Below, piece after piece: positions 35,588 to 45,395 of a stretch of 64,000 nt of DNA. The position numbers and the translations under genes are program-made. Source of the DNA: Phallus indusiatus (lineage: Eukaryota; Basidiomycota; Agaricomycetes; Phallales; Phallaceae); NCBI GenBank assembly GCA_027605045.1, contig JAQFWX010000138.1:27400-91399 (forward strand), written 5' to 3'. Numbering within the stretch: the first letter of the stretch is position 1; each line of letters opens with the position of its first letter. The notes beneath the pieces were generated by a model that saw only the letters and a list, made by a program, of their open reading frames with translations, had not been told where the DNA came from and made no database searches.

Positions 35588-36649
35588 TTATAACATTTCC
35601 GTATCCTCCATATCATTCATTGTCCGTTTTTGCCCTTGCAATGCGCGTCTTCGCTCTTCAGCCCTGGCGCACAAATCGGGTCAGGTGTTTGATCCATGAA
35701 ATCAAATCATGTCACTGAGGGAATATCTTACCTTAAAGCCTCGTTCTCATCTTCTAGTTCCCGTTTCCTCCGAGAAGCAACACCTGAACTCACGTTAGAC
35801 TGAGCCGCAATTGCATGACTGGCGCGATATATAGATTCGTATTCCTATTCCAAAAAAAAAGTCGACATTGACAGTCCCGGAAGTATAGCATGTGCGTACT
35901 TTGATTTGTGTTAAAAACCCTGAATTTGGAGAGATGCAATATCGCCGATTTTGCACGAGGTGTAGAGCATCCTCGTGATTTAGATTGTAATGCTCCATCA
36001 CGAACATTATTACGAATGACGGCGACAGCGAAATCCCACCTTTTAGAATTTAACGACTTTGATAAAACCTTGACCAAAGGGGGGAAAACACTTGCCATTA
36101 CAATGAACTAATACACGACCGCCGTTTCCAATCGCATTATATATGAACTGCTTTGCACTTGAAGTTGCATGAGCATTATTCCACACTCACACGACACAGT
36201 ATAAGCTTACGGCGGGAAAATTTGAATTAGGTTCTGTTCTTCAGTATCTTGTACATCTAACACCAAATATTGGAATTGATCAGGGAATCGGGGCTTTACA
36301 GAAAAGGCTTCTTTTGCATCCCGAATACAGACACTGATCGGGCAAAATAAGACACGGTATGGTGACAGTTTGAAGGAAGAACGGAACATACATGTGCGTT
36401 ATTCCAAGCTGTTTCAGGGTATCTAATGACTTTGAGACGGCGAAAGGACCTAAAAACAAGTTTTGTATGATCTCTTGGCATTCGCGCCTCATTTCATATC
36501 TGGTACGTGTTCAGCGGGGAAAGTTGGTGTTCGTGTCTATGCGTGCATTAAAGTAATCTTATTGGCGCGTACCTCCATTCGAGTTCACCTGGTGCCTTGA
36601 TAAGCTCCCGTATTTCTTGTTCTGATGTCGGGATGGTTGGCTCCATCAT
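35588..36649 (-). CDS. STYX-like dual-specificity pseudophosphatase
   Basis: Seven exons (36649-36573, 36499-36392, 36333-36211, 36157-36096, 36039-35900, 35844-35732, 35663-35588) give 699 nt, 232 aa. The DSP fold is clear: IIQNLFLGPFAVSKSLDTLK, GITHIVCIRDAKEAFS, QYLVLDVQDTEEQNL, then GGRVLVHCNGGISLSPSFV and NRRYCISPNSGFLTQIKEYE. The active-site loop has Cys122, but the Arg of HCX5R is Leu128, so catalysis should be lost. Human STYX is a pseudophosphatase that instead lacks the Cys. STYX proteins bind phosphoproteins and F-box proteins. The C terminus is a charged helix. The codons for the HCNGG loop are joined only if intron 36040-36095 uses a GC donor. Confidence 0.83.
36040..36095 (-). 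other. GC-AG intron in the STYX-like gene
   Basis: The donor reads G|GCAAGT, the best-known GC-donor consensus, and the acceptor is AAAAG. Splicing gives HCNGGISLSPSF, which is conserved in the family. The alternative GT sites nearby give wrong residues or frames. With it, the seven exons add to a whole number of codons. Confidence 0.8.
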
Positions 36650-36915
36650 TGTAATGTTTTTGTGTGAAAGATCGAGAAACGGGTAGCAATGCAGAGTTGA
36701 GAGATCTATGAATAGACGCTCGCAATTTCTACAGTATTTGTGATATTGACCTCGTGAAAAAGACTGAAGCATGCCAATTGGACGATCGTTCATCACATAC
36801 TGTCACATACTTTCTTCTTAATTCTTCGTTCAGCCTATAGTTGACTGTTGCTGCATAATTATATAGATTATTTCTCTTTTTGAAATTCATATGGCACCAA
36901 AAGATCTGAACATAT

Positions 36916-37419
36916 TTAAGCAAGCAGCCCTATTCCAAAGTTCTGTTTGGTCGAAGCATTCTCCAACCACCTTGGCCTTTCCCCAATTATACTGATAAGA
37001 TCCTCCATCGTTTCCGTATCTGGACGACGCCAGAAGTATTTTCTGGAGCACGTGCAGCCAATAGTAATGAATTGAACGTAACGTCGGCCGTCATCTCGTG
37101 AGCTAAAGGCTCGCCCTTGGCTCTCGCAGAACTCGTCGGGTTTGCACAGAATGGCATTGATGCCGTGGAATTTGAAAAGCAGTTCGAGACGAGAGCAAAG
37201 AGAACCGGCATATTCTTTGTGGGTAGGAAGGTCCATTGGGAGCTTGAGGAGAGCTCGACGCAATATATTCTGGTCAACCGGCCATCCAAAGTGATAATAA
37301 TGATTACTCTGTTTCCAAGCGGCAGGGGGTGCTCCGTAGTGAGCAAGCGTGCGCTTAGGTCTAAGCTGAGGGTCATCTTTTGCTGGAAATCCACTGTGCT
37401 GAGAGGATTGGGAGGTCAT
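36916..37419 (-). CDS. Orphan 167-aa protein, intact relative of the 12.4 kb pseudogene
   Basis: A single-exon frame from ATG 37419 (M-TSQSSQHSGFPA) to TGA at 36916. Upstream codons in the same frame have no ATG. The first 30 residues are polar and poorly conserved with the pseudogene; from PKRTLAHYGAPPAAW onward the two align well. Conserved pieces are HYYHFGWPVDQN, CSRLELLFKFHGINAILC, DEFCESQGRAF, DGRRYVQFITIGCTCSRKYF, then EDLISIIGERPRWLENAS and GIGLLA at the end. The three cysteines in LC, LC and GCTC are kept in the pseudogene, hinting at structural importance. No domain is recognised. It may be a lineage-specific secreted or intracellular protein; no signal peptide is evident. The neighbour across a 340-bp promoter region is an HNH-like gene. 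Confidence 0.6.
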   Translation of the reverse strand: MTSQSSQHSGFPAKDDPQLRPKRTLAHYGAPPAAWKQSNHYYHFGWPVDQNILRRALLKLPMDLPTHKEYAGSLCSRLELLFKFHGINAILCKPDEFCESQGRAFSSRDDGRRYVQFITIGCTCSRKYFWRRPDTETMEDLISIIGERPRWLENASTKQNFGIGLLA

Positions 37420-37761
37420 TGAAGACGATGTTTTGAAAGTACGTGACAAAGTGCTTTGTGGACGGGGTGGGCAAGACAATCGCGTGTTACTTGCAAATGA
37501 CGTTCACGCGAGCTTCAAAGGTCTTAACTAGTTCTGTGATAATGGAGAAGAACGCTAGCTCCAATAAATATGCATCCCCACAATAACACTGTACTTGACG
37601 CGTACGTGACAATGCGTTACCTGGGTTGAAGCGGACTTGATGGACATTCGATAGGTCAATCTCTGCATCCCCGAGCCACATGCCCAGACTTAAATAACCA
37701 GTACTTTGTGGGCGTTATTATAACTCACCTTTTGTCTACTACCACACACTCACACAGGCCC
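37420..37761. promoter_or_regulatory. Divergent intergenic region (orphan / HNH-like gene)
   Basis: 342 bp between divergent start codons. A short minus-strand frame (37487-37681) lies inside; it has no recognisable domain or partner exon and probably is promoter sequence. Confidence 0.4.
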
Positions 37762-39079
37762 ATGAGCGACGCTGACTCGGCATCTCTATATGACCCAAGT
37801 GAAGAAGACCACGAAGATGTCGACTGGAAATCCACTCCTTCATCGCGTATCCTGAGACAGCAAGGAGTTTCAGAACAGGCAAAGATTAATGTCAGAGCTG
37901 TTGACCCTAATGAGGGTCGCTGTCTCGTCGAGAACTGTGTCGAGACTCGCGCTGTAGACTTTGCTCATTGCTTTCCAAGGCGAATGAGCTTCAAAAGAAT
38001 TATGGTATGATGACTGCGCAATCATCTTCTTTGGCAAATTTGACTCACACTCTACAGATGGACAACATTGAATGGCATTGGAATATGCGTCGCAATACTC
38101 TCAATCTTGATACCCGGCGCAACATCTTTCGAGGTATGTAGACAAGTGTTTTTTTTTATCCAAATTCTCTGTCATCGAGTCAATTGACACTGACGCGACT
38201 TTGTTTCATTTAATAGCTGGAGCAGCGATACATCGGCTGTTTGACAACCATTCCTGGCTCCTCATTCCTGAAGAAGCCATCGTTCAAATTTATCATAATA
38301 CTTTAACATTCGACAAGGGAAAATGGATAACTAACCGCGCACTATTTCCCGATATTCCCGTATGATTGTGCCCAGTTATCAATTTGTGCGACTTACGATG
38401 ATTACATTACTAGGATCGCGACAAACCCGAGTACTTCGAGTATAAGCTCGTGCCCACGCTCCAAATGGATGAAATCGCGCTACATCGACAAGCTGACCCT
38501 TCTGGACGACGCCCGACCTCGAATGATTTTGCTACCTACGTGTATCCTTTCTCCAATCTCCCTTTATTACGAAGTCATATACACCCCAAATATGTTATAC
38601 TCGAGATGGGTCGAAAATTGAAAGTTTCCTATCCAACACTGAATTCTCTTGTAGAATCTTATCCCATCTTAACTCGCATTCTTAATATCTATACCGCATG
38701 GGTCACTAAACTCCCCAGCCACGCATTCCAAGACAAATCTTTCAAATCAAAGAAGAACTCTGGCAATGACAACGACCAAGATGATCATCTCGAGGACGGT
38801 CGTACGGCACCTCGAAGACTCAGGGATCGAAAACGGCCACGGACTCAAAACGATCCAGACGACTCTCCAACGCCTGCTCCGGGACAAGCAGGCCAACGTC
38901 ACCATACACTCAAACGGCAACCTTCGGTTTCTCTTTCTAAGAAATCATTGAAGTTGCACGATGAGAAGTTCGAAGGGAAACAGTGGACGACGGATGCGGT
39001 TCGCGATTGGTCTAAGCAATGTCGTCCTCTTCCCGAAATGGTTCATAGTCCTTGGGAACCAAGCCAGATTTGCATTTAA
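37762..39079 (+). CDS. Divergent HNH-nuclease-like protein
   Basis: Exons 37762-38004, 38058-38133, 38217-38359 and 38414-39079 give 1128 nt, 375 aa. An acidic N terminus is followed by GRCLVENCVETRAVDFAHCF, then WHWNMRRNTLNLDTRRNIFR and AAIHRLFDNHSWLLIPEEAI. The C--C, AH, N-LNLDTR-N and H--FD layout resembles the fungal HNH endonuclease-like fold often found in Agaricomycetes. It is far from the HNH_2 genes of the array at 58.8 kb. Most of the C-terminal half is basic and disordered (APRRLRDRKRPRTQNDPDDS). Whether it cuts DNA is unknown; the His and Asn are present. ATG 37762 was chosen over the in-frame GTG at 37708. Confidence 0.6.
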
Positions 39080-39468
39080 ATCATTAGAATGACTTCGTTT
39101 AGAAAATGTGTATCAGATGCAAAGCCATTCTGTCTTCCAATGTAACTTGAAATTGCCTTTTCTCCATCCCGCTCATCAGTGCAAACTATTCTACAGCAGC
39201 TGTCACGTCAGTTGAGTCGTATAAGGTAATGCTGAATGGTCTTTGATCTGCATATTCGTGTAATGACGTCTTTTACCCTGACGCTTGAGATCAGTGTAGC
39301 TACAAGTCAATTTGTTTTGTAAGTCAAGTATTGTGTCATTTATTGTAGGGTATACGCTGTAAGTACAAAGAGTTTTGAAGAGAAGACGAATATATATAAT
39401 ATGCGTATATACATGTACATGAACTGAAAGAACGAAGCTCCCAAGGCTGAAAAGGGAAAGAAAAGTCC
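39080..39468. other. Convergent 3' intergenic region
   Basis: About 390 bp between the HNH-like and RasGEF stop codons. AT-rich; nothing else seen. Confidence 0.35.
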
Positions 39469-42400
39469 TCACAAGAAACCACTTTCCTGTAACAAACGCG
39501 CCATCTTCTCATCTTCACGTTCTCTTGGCTCCCTTTCGAGACTGAGGTTCCAGGTTCGGTCATCATTCTCCGGACCACTTCGAAGGACGCTCAGGTTCTC
39601 ATCAATGAAAGCCTGGATACTGGGAACCACTGCTAAGTTGTATGGGGACGATTGATAATGTTTGATTTCTCGTATGACTTCGGCAAACTTCTCTCTTTTG
39701 CTGAAGTTGATTATATCGCCTTGTATCATGTTCTTGTTCCCATCTTGAATAAACGTCAAAACACTCAGATAAACACCTGATAGAAAAAGAGATCAATTCG
39801 GGTGAAAAAGATTTGATGCTAGGGTTTTCCTGGCTCACCAAAGAAGGGAACGCAAGGTAGACGTGCACTTTTGAGAATAGTTCGATAGTTTGCAAAATTT
39901 TTATTCGTATCCATGGTCCGTTCGGCGTCAGCTAGTACGCTTTTACTTTGCCGGTTCACCTGCTCCCAAGTGCGTTTTAGGCGACGGATTGGGGGAGAAT
40001 TCAAGCCAGCAACTAATGCAGCCATGGTTGAGAAATTTTGTAATAGGCGGCAACGCTGTGAGAGACAATGATTATCAACGAACAGATATGACACGCAGAC
40101 TATTAACATACATCTGCAACGGCGATGAATTGCTTAATTATCGCCGCACGTTTTCTTGAATCCTCCTTGTTCAAAACAGCATACGAAACCCAGATGGCAA
40201 TCTAAAGAAAAGTCAGCTCACAAAATAGGCAAACCATAATCCAAGATACCTTGTTACTAGCTTCAATCAAAGCCGAAATATTATCGTCTGTGTCGCTGGT
40301 TTTAATATCCCTGCCACGGTTCAAACATTCCATAGGTCGAATCTTTGCGAACAGTTTGCTATCCATTATGGTCAATTGACGAGCCAATTCCAACGGATCG
40401 ATATCAAGTAATTTAATGGGCTTGTTATTAGCTTTGGGTAAAATCGGCGCTGGTGGTTGATTTGATGCACTTTGAGGCATTTTCATTATAGGATCGCCAC
40501 CATTTTGCTGAAAGGTGGCGTGAATACAATACTACAAAACAATATACATAGACAAGTTTCTTACCGTACGCTCAATCAGGTTTACCAATTGCTGAGCAGC
40601 TGTGATGTCTTTCACTGCCATCTGGGCAAACTCGTTTATGCGATCAAGAATAGACATGTCTTCCCTTTCCAATACATTGGCATCGGTAATCATTTGCTTC
40701 AAAATGTTGATTACCCTGAAGCAAGTTAACAACACAAGCATGAAAGTAGGGGGAAAAACAGGGACTCAACCGGAGACGGACGACCCGTTGTTTTTGTTCT
40801 GTCCAGATTTTCCGCTCTTCAGATGAGAGATTTTGTGGCGCCTCCGCGTAGAATCGCGTGACCAGCTGTTGGAATAGTTCTTCAACAGTTGTGAAGCTCT
40901 TAAACGTCAACAAGAAAGTGTTATTGAAACTGTTATCTGCAATGCAAATCAGACTAATATTTTTTTATAAAAAAGGAGCTACTTTACCGAGATTGTCATG
41001 AGGAGTAAGTCGCTCGATAAGAGCAGGCAATGTTCCACCTCGGACTGTACCTTCTGGATTGTTGAGCCACAGTTCCGTGGGTCCGTGCTCTGGTTGAAGA
41101 TACCACGGCTTCTCTTCAACAGCACGCACTGGCACAGATTCACCAAAGATCTTATCCAGTTTCTCCTTCCTTTTGTTGGTTATTTCTCGCTCTATAACAT
41201 AAACCCGTTTAGTTGTAATTGTCATAAATAAATAAAAATACATACTGTCACTGTCCTCATCCACTGTTGGTTGCGGGGAAGGAGTCGTCATCCTGAGACT
41301 GTCTTGCGATTGCATCGAAGGAACAAGAGTTTCCGATGGGCCGTTACTTGACACCCTATCATTGTTTAGATACCCTCCAATACGAACGTTTCGAGTGGAT
41401 GAAATGATATCCCCAAATAAGACTTTGTCTTCTTGATCGTCAGGACTTTTGGGACTAGCACCATACGACCCATTAGGATTGTCGTCGTACTCCTCATCGT
41501 TGCTAGCGAACCTGGAGGGATCACGATACCCGATCTTCCCGTCGATTCCTGCCGTCTTGCAGGCTTCAGCCTGAGCGCTAGCAATGTCAACAAGTTCCGT
41601 GATATAAGCACACACGTCGTCGAGATTTTTACGTAGAGATGGTGTAACGGAATTAAGAAATTCCCAGTGTTGAGAATTGTTTACAGCAGATCGTTTTGTC
41701 ATGCCCGTCTGCATTACGCTAAGTAGCGTTGCGCCATCCTCAAACGCTGCCTGAAGACTGAACTCCAAATTTCGGACAAGCTCTTTGGCACGGATAACAG
41801 ATTGAGAGTAAGTAGGATTTTTGGAGTCTGAATCAAAATCCAAAGAACGAGCAAGATTAATATAGGTGACTAAGCCAAGGAATGTTATTAAGGATTGGAT
41901 GCCCTGGCTTCCGAGTTCCACAGCTTCTGAAACTGGTTAGAAAGGTTAGAGGGTTTCCATTAGCGTAAAACGCAGTAAAACAAAACCCACGTTGACCAGC
42001 TGACACTGCAGTTTGTAGTTGAAGAAGAGGTCTTTCAACTTCAGCCTTCTGCTCGTTAACAGCAGAGACAATCTCCGAAGTCAATGCATGACCTGCAATA
42101 GGCTCAATAAAGCCAAACCCTTTCCAGGATCCGGCGGAACCAGCTCCCAATAATTCCAGACCAATACCAGCTTTCCCATCTTCGCTGCTTAAGATGGCGC
42201 GAATATGTCGAGCGCTTCCGCCATTCGGACGTCGCTGCATCACCTCCCTAACAAAAGTGGCTATAGCTCTTTCCAATTCCACGGCATCGTTTTGAAAGCG
42301 CGATTGCAACTCATTACTGACAACATCGCTTGAAAACGAGCTCCTGATACCGGCAGTCAACTTGACCATAGCTGCAGTCACTTTTCTGTAAAACGGTTTT

Positions 42401-43633
42401 AATTCGTTCGTATCAGGGTATTCAGAAAGTGGGAGGTAAGGGCGAGGTAAAGTTGACAGTGACCCTATTAGAGTCGAACTGGCATAAATCAAATTTCGAA
42501 CTGAATCGGTCGTTCGCTTAATGGCGTCCTTAACGAGTGCGTTATTGCTTCTAGCCAAGGCCGCATCCAGAAGATCAGTAATAGCTGCTCGGGCTGCTTG
42601 AGCAAGATCATCCAGTGTGTCTGGTATGGGAGGAAACCGTTCTTGCAAAGCCGTCTGAAGGTCTTTGGCTGCCTGAAGATCCGGTGACTCTTCATTATAT
42701 TTGTCGAGGGCAGGTGTTGGCAATGTTTGAGAGTCACTATGCGCATGAGCAGCGGTACGACCAAGGATGCCTAGGGGATTCTGATCAGAGTCGTCACTGT
42801 GTAAGCTGATATGATCCGTATTGGCTGCGGAGGAATCTGCGCGCTGACGTTTATCAGGAAAGGTAAAAGATCTTTGATGGGGACCCGCAACGGGAGAAGG
42901 AGGTGTCCAGCGAACTGTCGAGTCAACCGTATTAAGGTAGTAATACGACATTCCATCATCTGCAAGTCTCTTGACCCAAGGCTCCGGAGTGCCGGTCCTT
43001 CTAGGTGGTAAACCAAAACCAGCGGTCATTGTATCTGATGGAGCCGCAAACGAATTTCCATTAGTATGCGGGTACGAGACGGAGGATTGAGAATTTGATT
43101 GCGAGTAACTGTTGGGTACTCGATCCACGTCTAGGTCTACATCACTGGGCAATTCGTTTGCACTTTCACCGGTTTGGGTGTTAACGTAGAAGATCTAATG
43201 TAAGCGTGAGTTTTGAATTATATACGCCTGGGGGTTAACTACTAACCCGGCCATCTGTCGTTACTTGAGGCATCCAAAAATCATTCGTTGGACCCATGTG
43301 TTCCTGCGAGTCTTGACCCCATTCACCATCCTCAGCGTTCGCTCGTAACTCCTGTTCGGCCTCTTGTGCTGAGATTAACGAGACATAATTGCTGGGAAAC
43401 CACCCTCGCTGGCCATTAAGCAAGCCGTCCCACCAACCAGTCTCCAACTGTGTCAACACTTCTATTATATCCCCTCTTGAAAACGATAGCGAAGACATGT
43501 CCTCCGCCTGATAGTCGTACAGTGCCCGACAAAAAATGATGGGTAAATACTCGGCATGATCAGCGTGCTCCTGAGCCCCTCGTTGAACGTTCTCTTGTAG
43601 GGGTTGAGCATACGTTCTTGAGGCTGCTGCCAT
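39469..43633 (-). CDS. Cdc25/Ste6-type Ras guanine-nucleotide exchange factor with SH3 and WW domains
   Basis: Residues about 30-88 form an SH3 domain (CRALYDYQAEDMSSLSF ... GWFPSNYVSL). After an intron comes a WW-type segment (PWVKRLADDGMSYYYLNTVD). Long helical and Ser-rich regions follow. The N-terminal RasGEF domain includes FTTVEELFQQLVTRFY (about 40870). The catalytic CDC25 domain includes LDIDPLELARQLTIMDSKLF (about 40410), IAIWVSYAVL, VADRCRLLQNFSTMAALVAG, NSPPIRRLKRTWEQVN and LPCVPFFG, then NFSKREKFAEVIREIKHYQS. The protein ends LLQESGFL at 39469. The first in-frame ATG is at 43633; a frame upstream has only TTG. It would activate Ras at the plasma membrane in nutrient or mating signalling. 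About ten short introns are present. The combination of SH3, WW and RasGEF is known in basidiomycetes. Confidence 0.9.
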
Positions 43634-44003
43634 TGCCGTCAAAGGGAAGCAAAAGGGAAGATGTGTTGGAAGGGACAACGGAAGTAACTAGTAGTGACAA
43701 AGTAACGAGTAACTATTAGTAACCTCTATTAGTAACTGCACTGGAGAGAGGCGCTTACGTCGGGTTTTCACTCGAACCTGAGAAGGTGATTGCCGAAATA
43801 TCATGTAAATAAAAAAAAGAACGAAGAGACCAAAAATAAGCTTGAGACTCTGGAATTTCCAACGTCGCTTAAGGGCCAATGTGCTAATCACAATGCTGTA
43901 TATGTATACAACAATTGTGAATTCTTGGTTTGCACGCAGTCACATTATATTTTATATCCTAGTGAATTTGAGAAAATGTACGTGCCGACTAGCCAAAAAG
44001 TTG
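43634..44003. other. Intergenic region, no gene seen
   Basis: About 370 bp between the RasGEF start and the stop of the next minus-strand gene. Chance frames only (43688-43891 -, 43790-44017 +). Confidence 0.35.
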
Positions 44004-45294
44004 TCATGAGGCTTTAACAGTTCTCCTAATTAGTTTTGCCTTGGCGCTCTTCCGCGTACTTTTTTCTGTCTCTTTCAATTTGTCCTTCTTCTTTGTTAGA
44101 ATGGCCCCATCAAGGGTCTCTTTTTTCTGCTTTAGCTCTTTTTGGGGCAAAGTGCTACTCGAGGTAGAAGCGCCTTTAGCAGTGTGCTTCTTCTTTTCCT
44201 TCGTGGCATCACCGGGTGCTGGTTGTGTTGTTGAAATGGGAGAAACTGTTTCGTGTGATTCGTTGCCAGTCTCCATGCCTTCTGGGGTTTTCTCATCAAG
44301 CTGTTCAGTTCCGCCATCAAAGCCCATCCAATCATCCTCCCCATCTACAACCTCCTTTGTCATACCAGCCCATCGAGTCCCAGGCTGACCATTACCCAAT
44401 GGACATGTCCATATTGGTAGACTGACGCTCTCCGAAGTTTTGATATGGAGGCTTTGGACATTGTCCCAGCCATCATGAACTCGAGCCACGACAGCGGGAA
44501 TGGCGATTTTAAGATTCTCTAGAATTTGACTGTCATTATGCAACAAAGTTGCTATTTTTACGGAACTGAGATGCACGATTTAATATAGTATGTGTCAATC
44601 CTGGGGCCTGGAACTCACGTGCATGTTCCTTGATTTTGGTGCATGTAAGTGGACGATATGGCTGTTTCCAATTCCTTTTTGAGATCTTTCTTGGTGAGCG
44701 ACACAGGTATCGGTTGTCTGAACCGAATCATAAACCAATGGCACAAATGTAAATGCCAATACACTCACTTCTTAGCCTTGAACCATAGCTTGCCAAGTAA
44801 CCGAGGTAAGAGCGGAATAACTCTGTCGTCGGCCAAAAAGAGACCGTTTTCCTTAAGGAGCAGCCGTCTCGCATCAAAACCTTTGAATTTTCCCTTTAAT
44901 TTTTCAATTCCGACAACCCTCGATATAAACTCTATTTTATGTGCCTCCAAAAGATCCTTATATTCGCGTTGAGGGTCCTTGGTTATGAGGCAAACGGCTG
45001 TATTCCTTGGATCGACTAATGGATGCTTCAGCAGACTGTAATATAGTAAGCAAATGAGTGGTTGAGACAGGGAAAGACAGAAACATGCATTTTTTGAGGT
45101 TTTAGCTTTTTGTTAGGCTGCATTTGTTTGACTGCTAAGACAAGCCAAACATGCTGCTCTTTGCCAGGTATTAACTCTGTCTCTGCTTTCTTCTCTGCGA
45201 AGCTTCTGGCATGTTTCATCAACGCCGTAACAGCCTTTTTAGATTGCGCCAACGAGACACGATCATCAATTAATTCCTCGTTTCGTGCAGTCAT
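44004..45294 (-). CDS. Ribosomal L1-domain ribosome-biogenesis protein (Utp30/Cic1/Rsl1d1-like)
   Basis: Starts MTARNEELIDDRVSLAQSKK at 45294. The L1-like domain includes HVWLVLAVKQMQPNKKLKPQ, VCLITKDPQREYKDLLE, KFKGFDARRLLLKENGLFLA, VIPLLPRLLGKLWFKAKKQP, then IATLLHNDSQILENLKIAIP and VVARVHDGWDNVQSLHIKTS. The C terminus is an acidic stretch and then a long Lys-rich tail (KKHTAKGASTSSS, KKKDKLKETEKSTRKSAKAK), typical of nucleolar proteins. The domain and tail fit Utp30 or Rsl1d1/Cic1; which one cannot be told here. It shares a 101-bp promoter region with bms1, another ribosome-assembly gene. Three introns of about 50-65 nt are seen, near 45030-45090, 44710-44770 and 44580-44640. Confidence 0.82.
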
Positions 45295-45395
45295 TAGAGT
45301 AGAGTATGGTTATAGGTTAAACAGTGATAATGAGGATGCGCAAAAAGGTCATATGTTGTGACCAATATGCAAATATCGCGTGTCACGCACCTCTC
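45295..45395. promoter_or_regulatory. 101-bp bidirectional promoter of two ribosome-biogenesis genes
   Basis: The ATGs of the L1-domain gene (45294, minus) and bms1 (45396, plus) are only 101 bp apart, so one short region must drive both. It contains no obvious TATA box; CACGCACC and CGCGTGTCACGC stretches lie at its bms1 end. Confidence 0.6.

Noticed and set aside
37487..37681. 64-codon minus-strand frame between the orphan and HNH-like genes
   Set aside because: No domain, paralogue or splice partner; it overlaps the expected promoter of the orphan gene.
44041..44388. Hydrophobic plus-strand frame over the Lys-rich tail of the L1-domain gene
   Set aside because: Antisense of a Lys-rich tail gives Phe/Leu/Ser-rich reads; no independent support.
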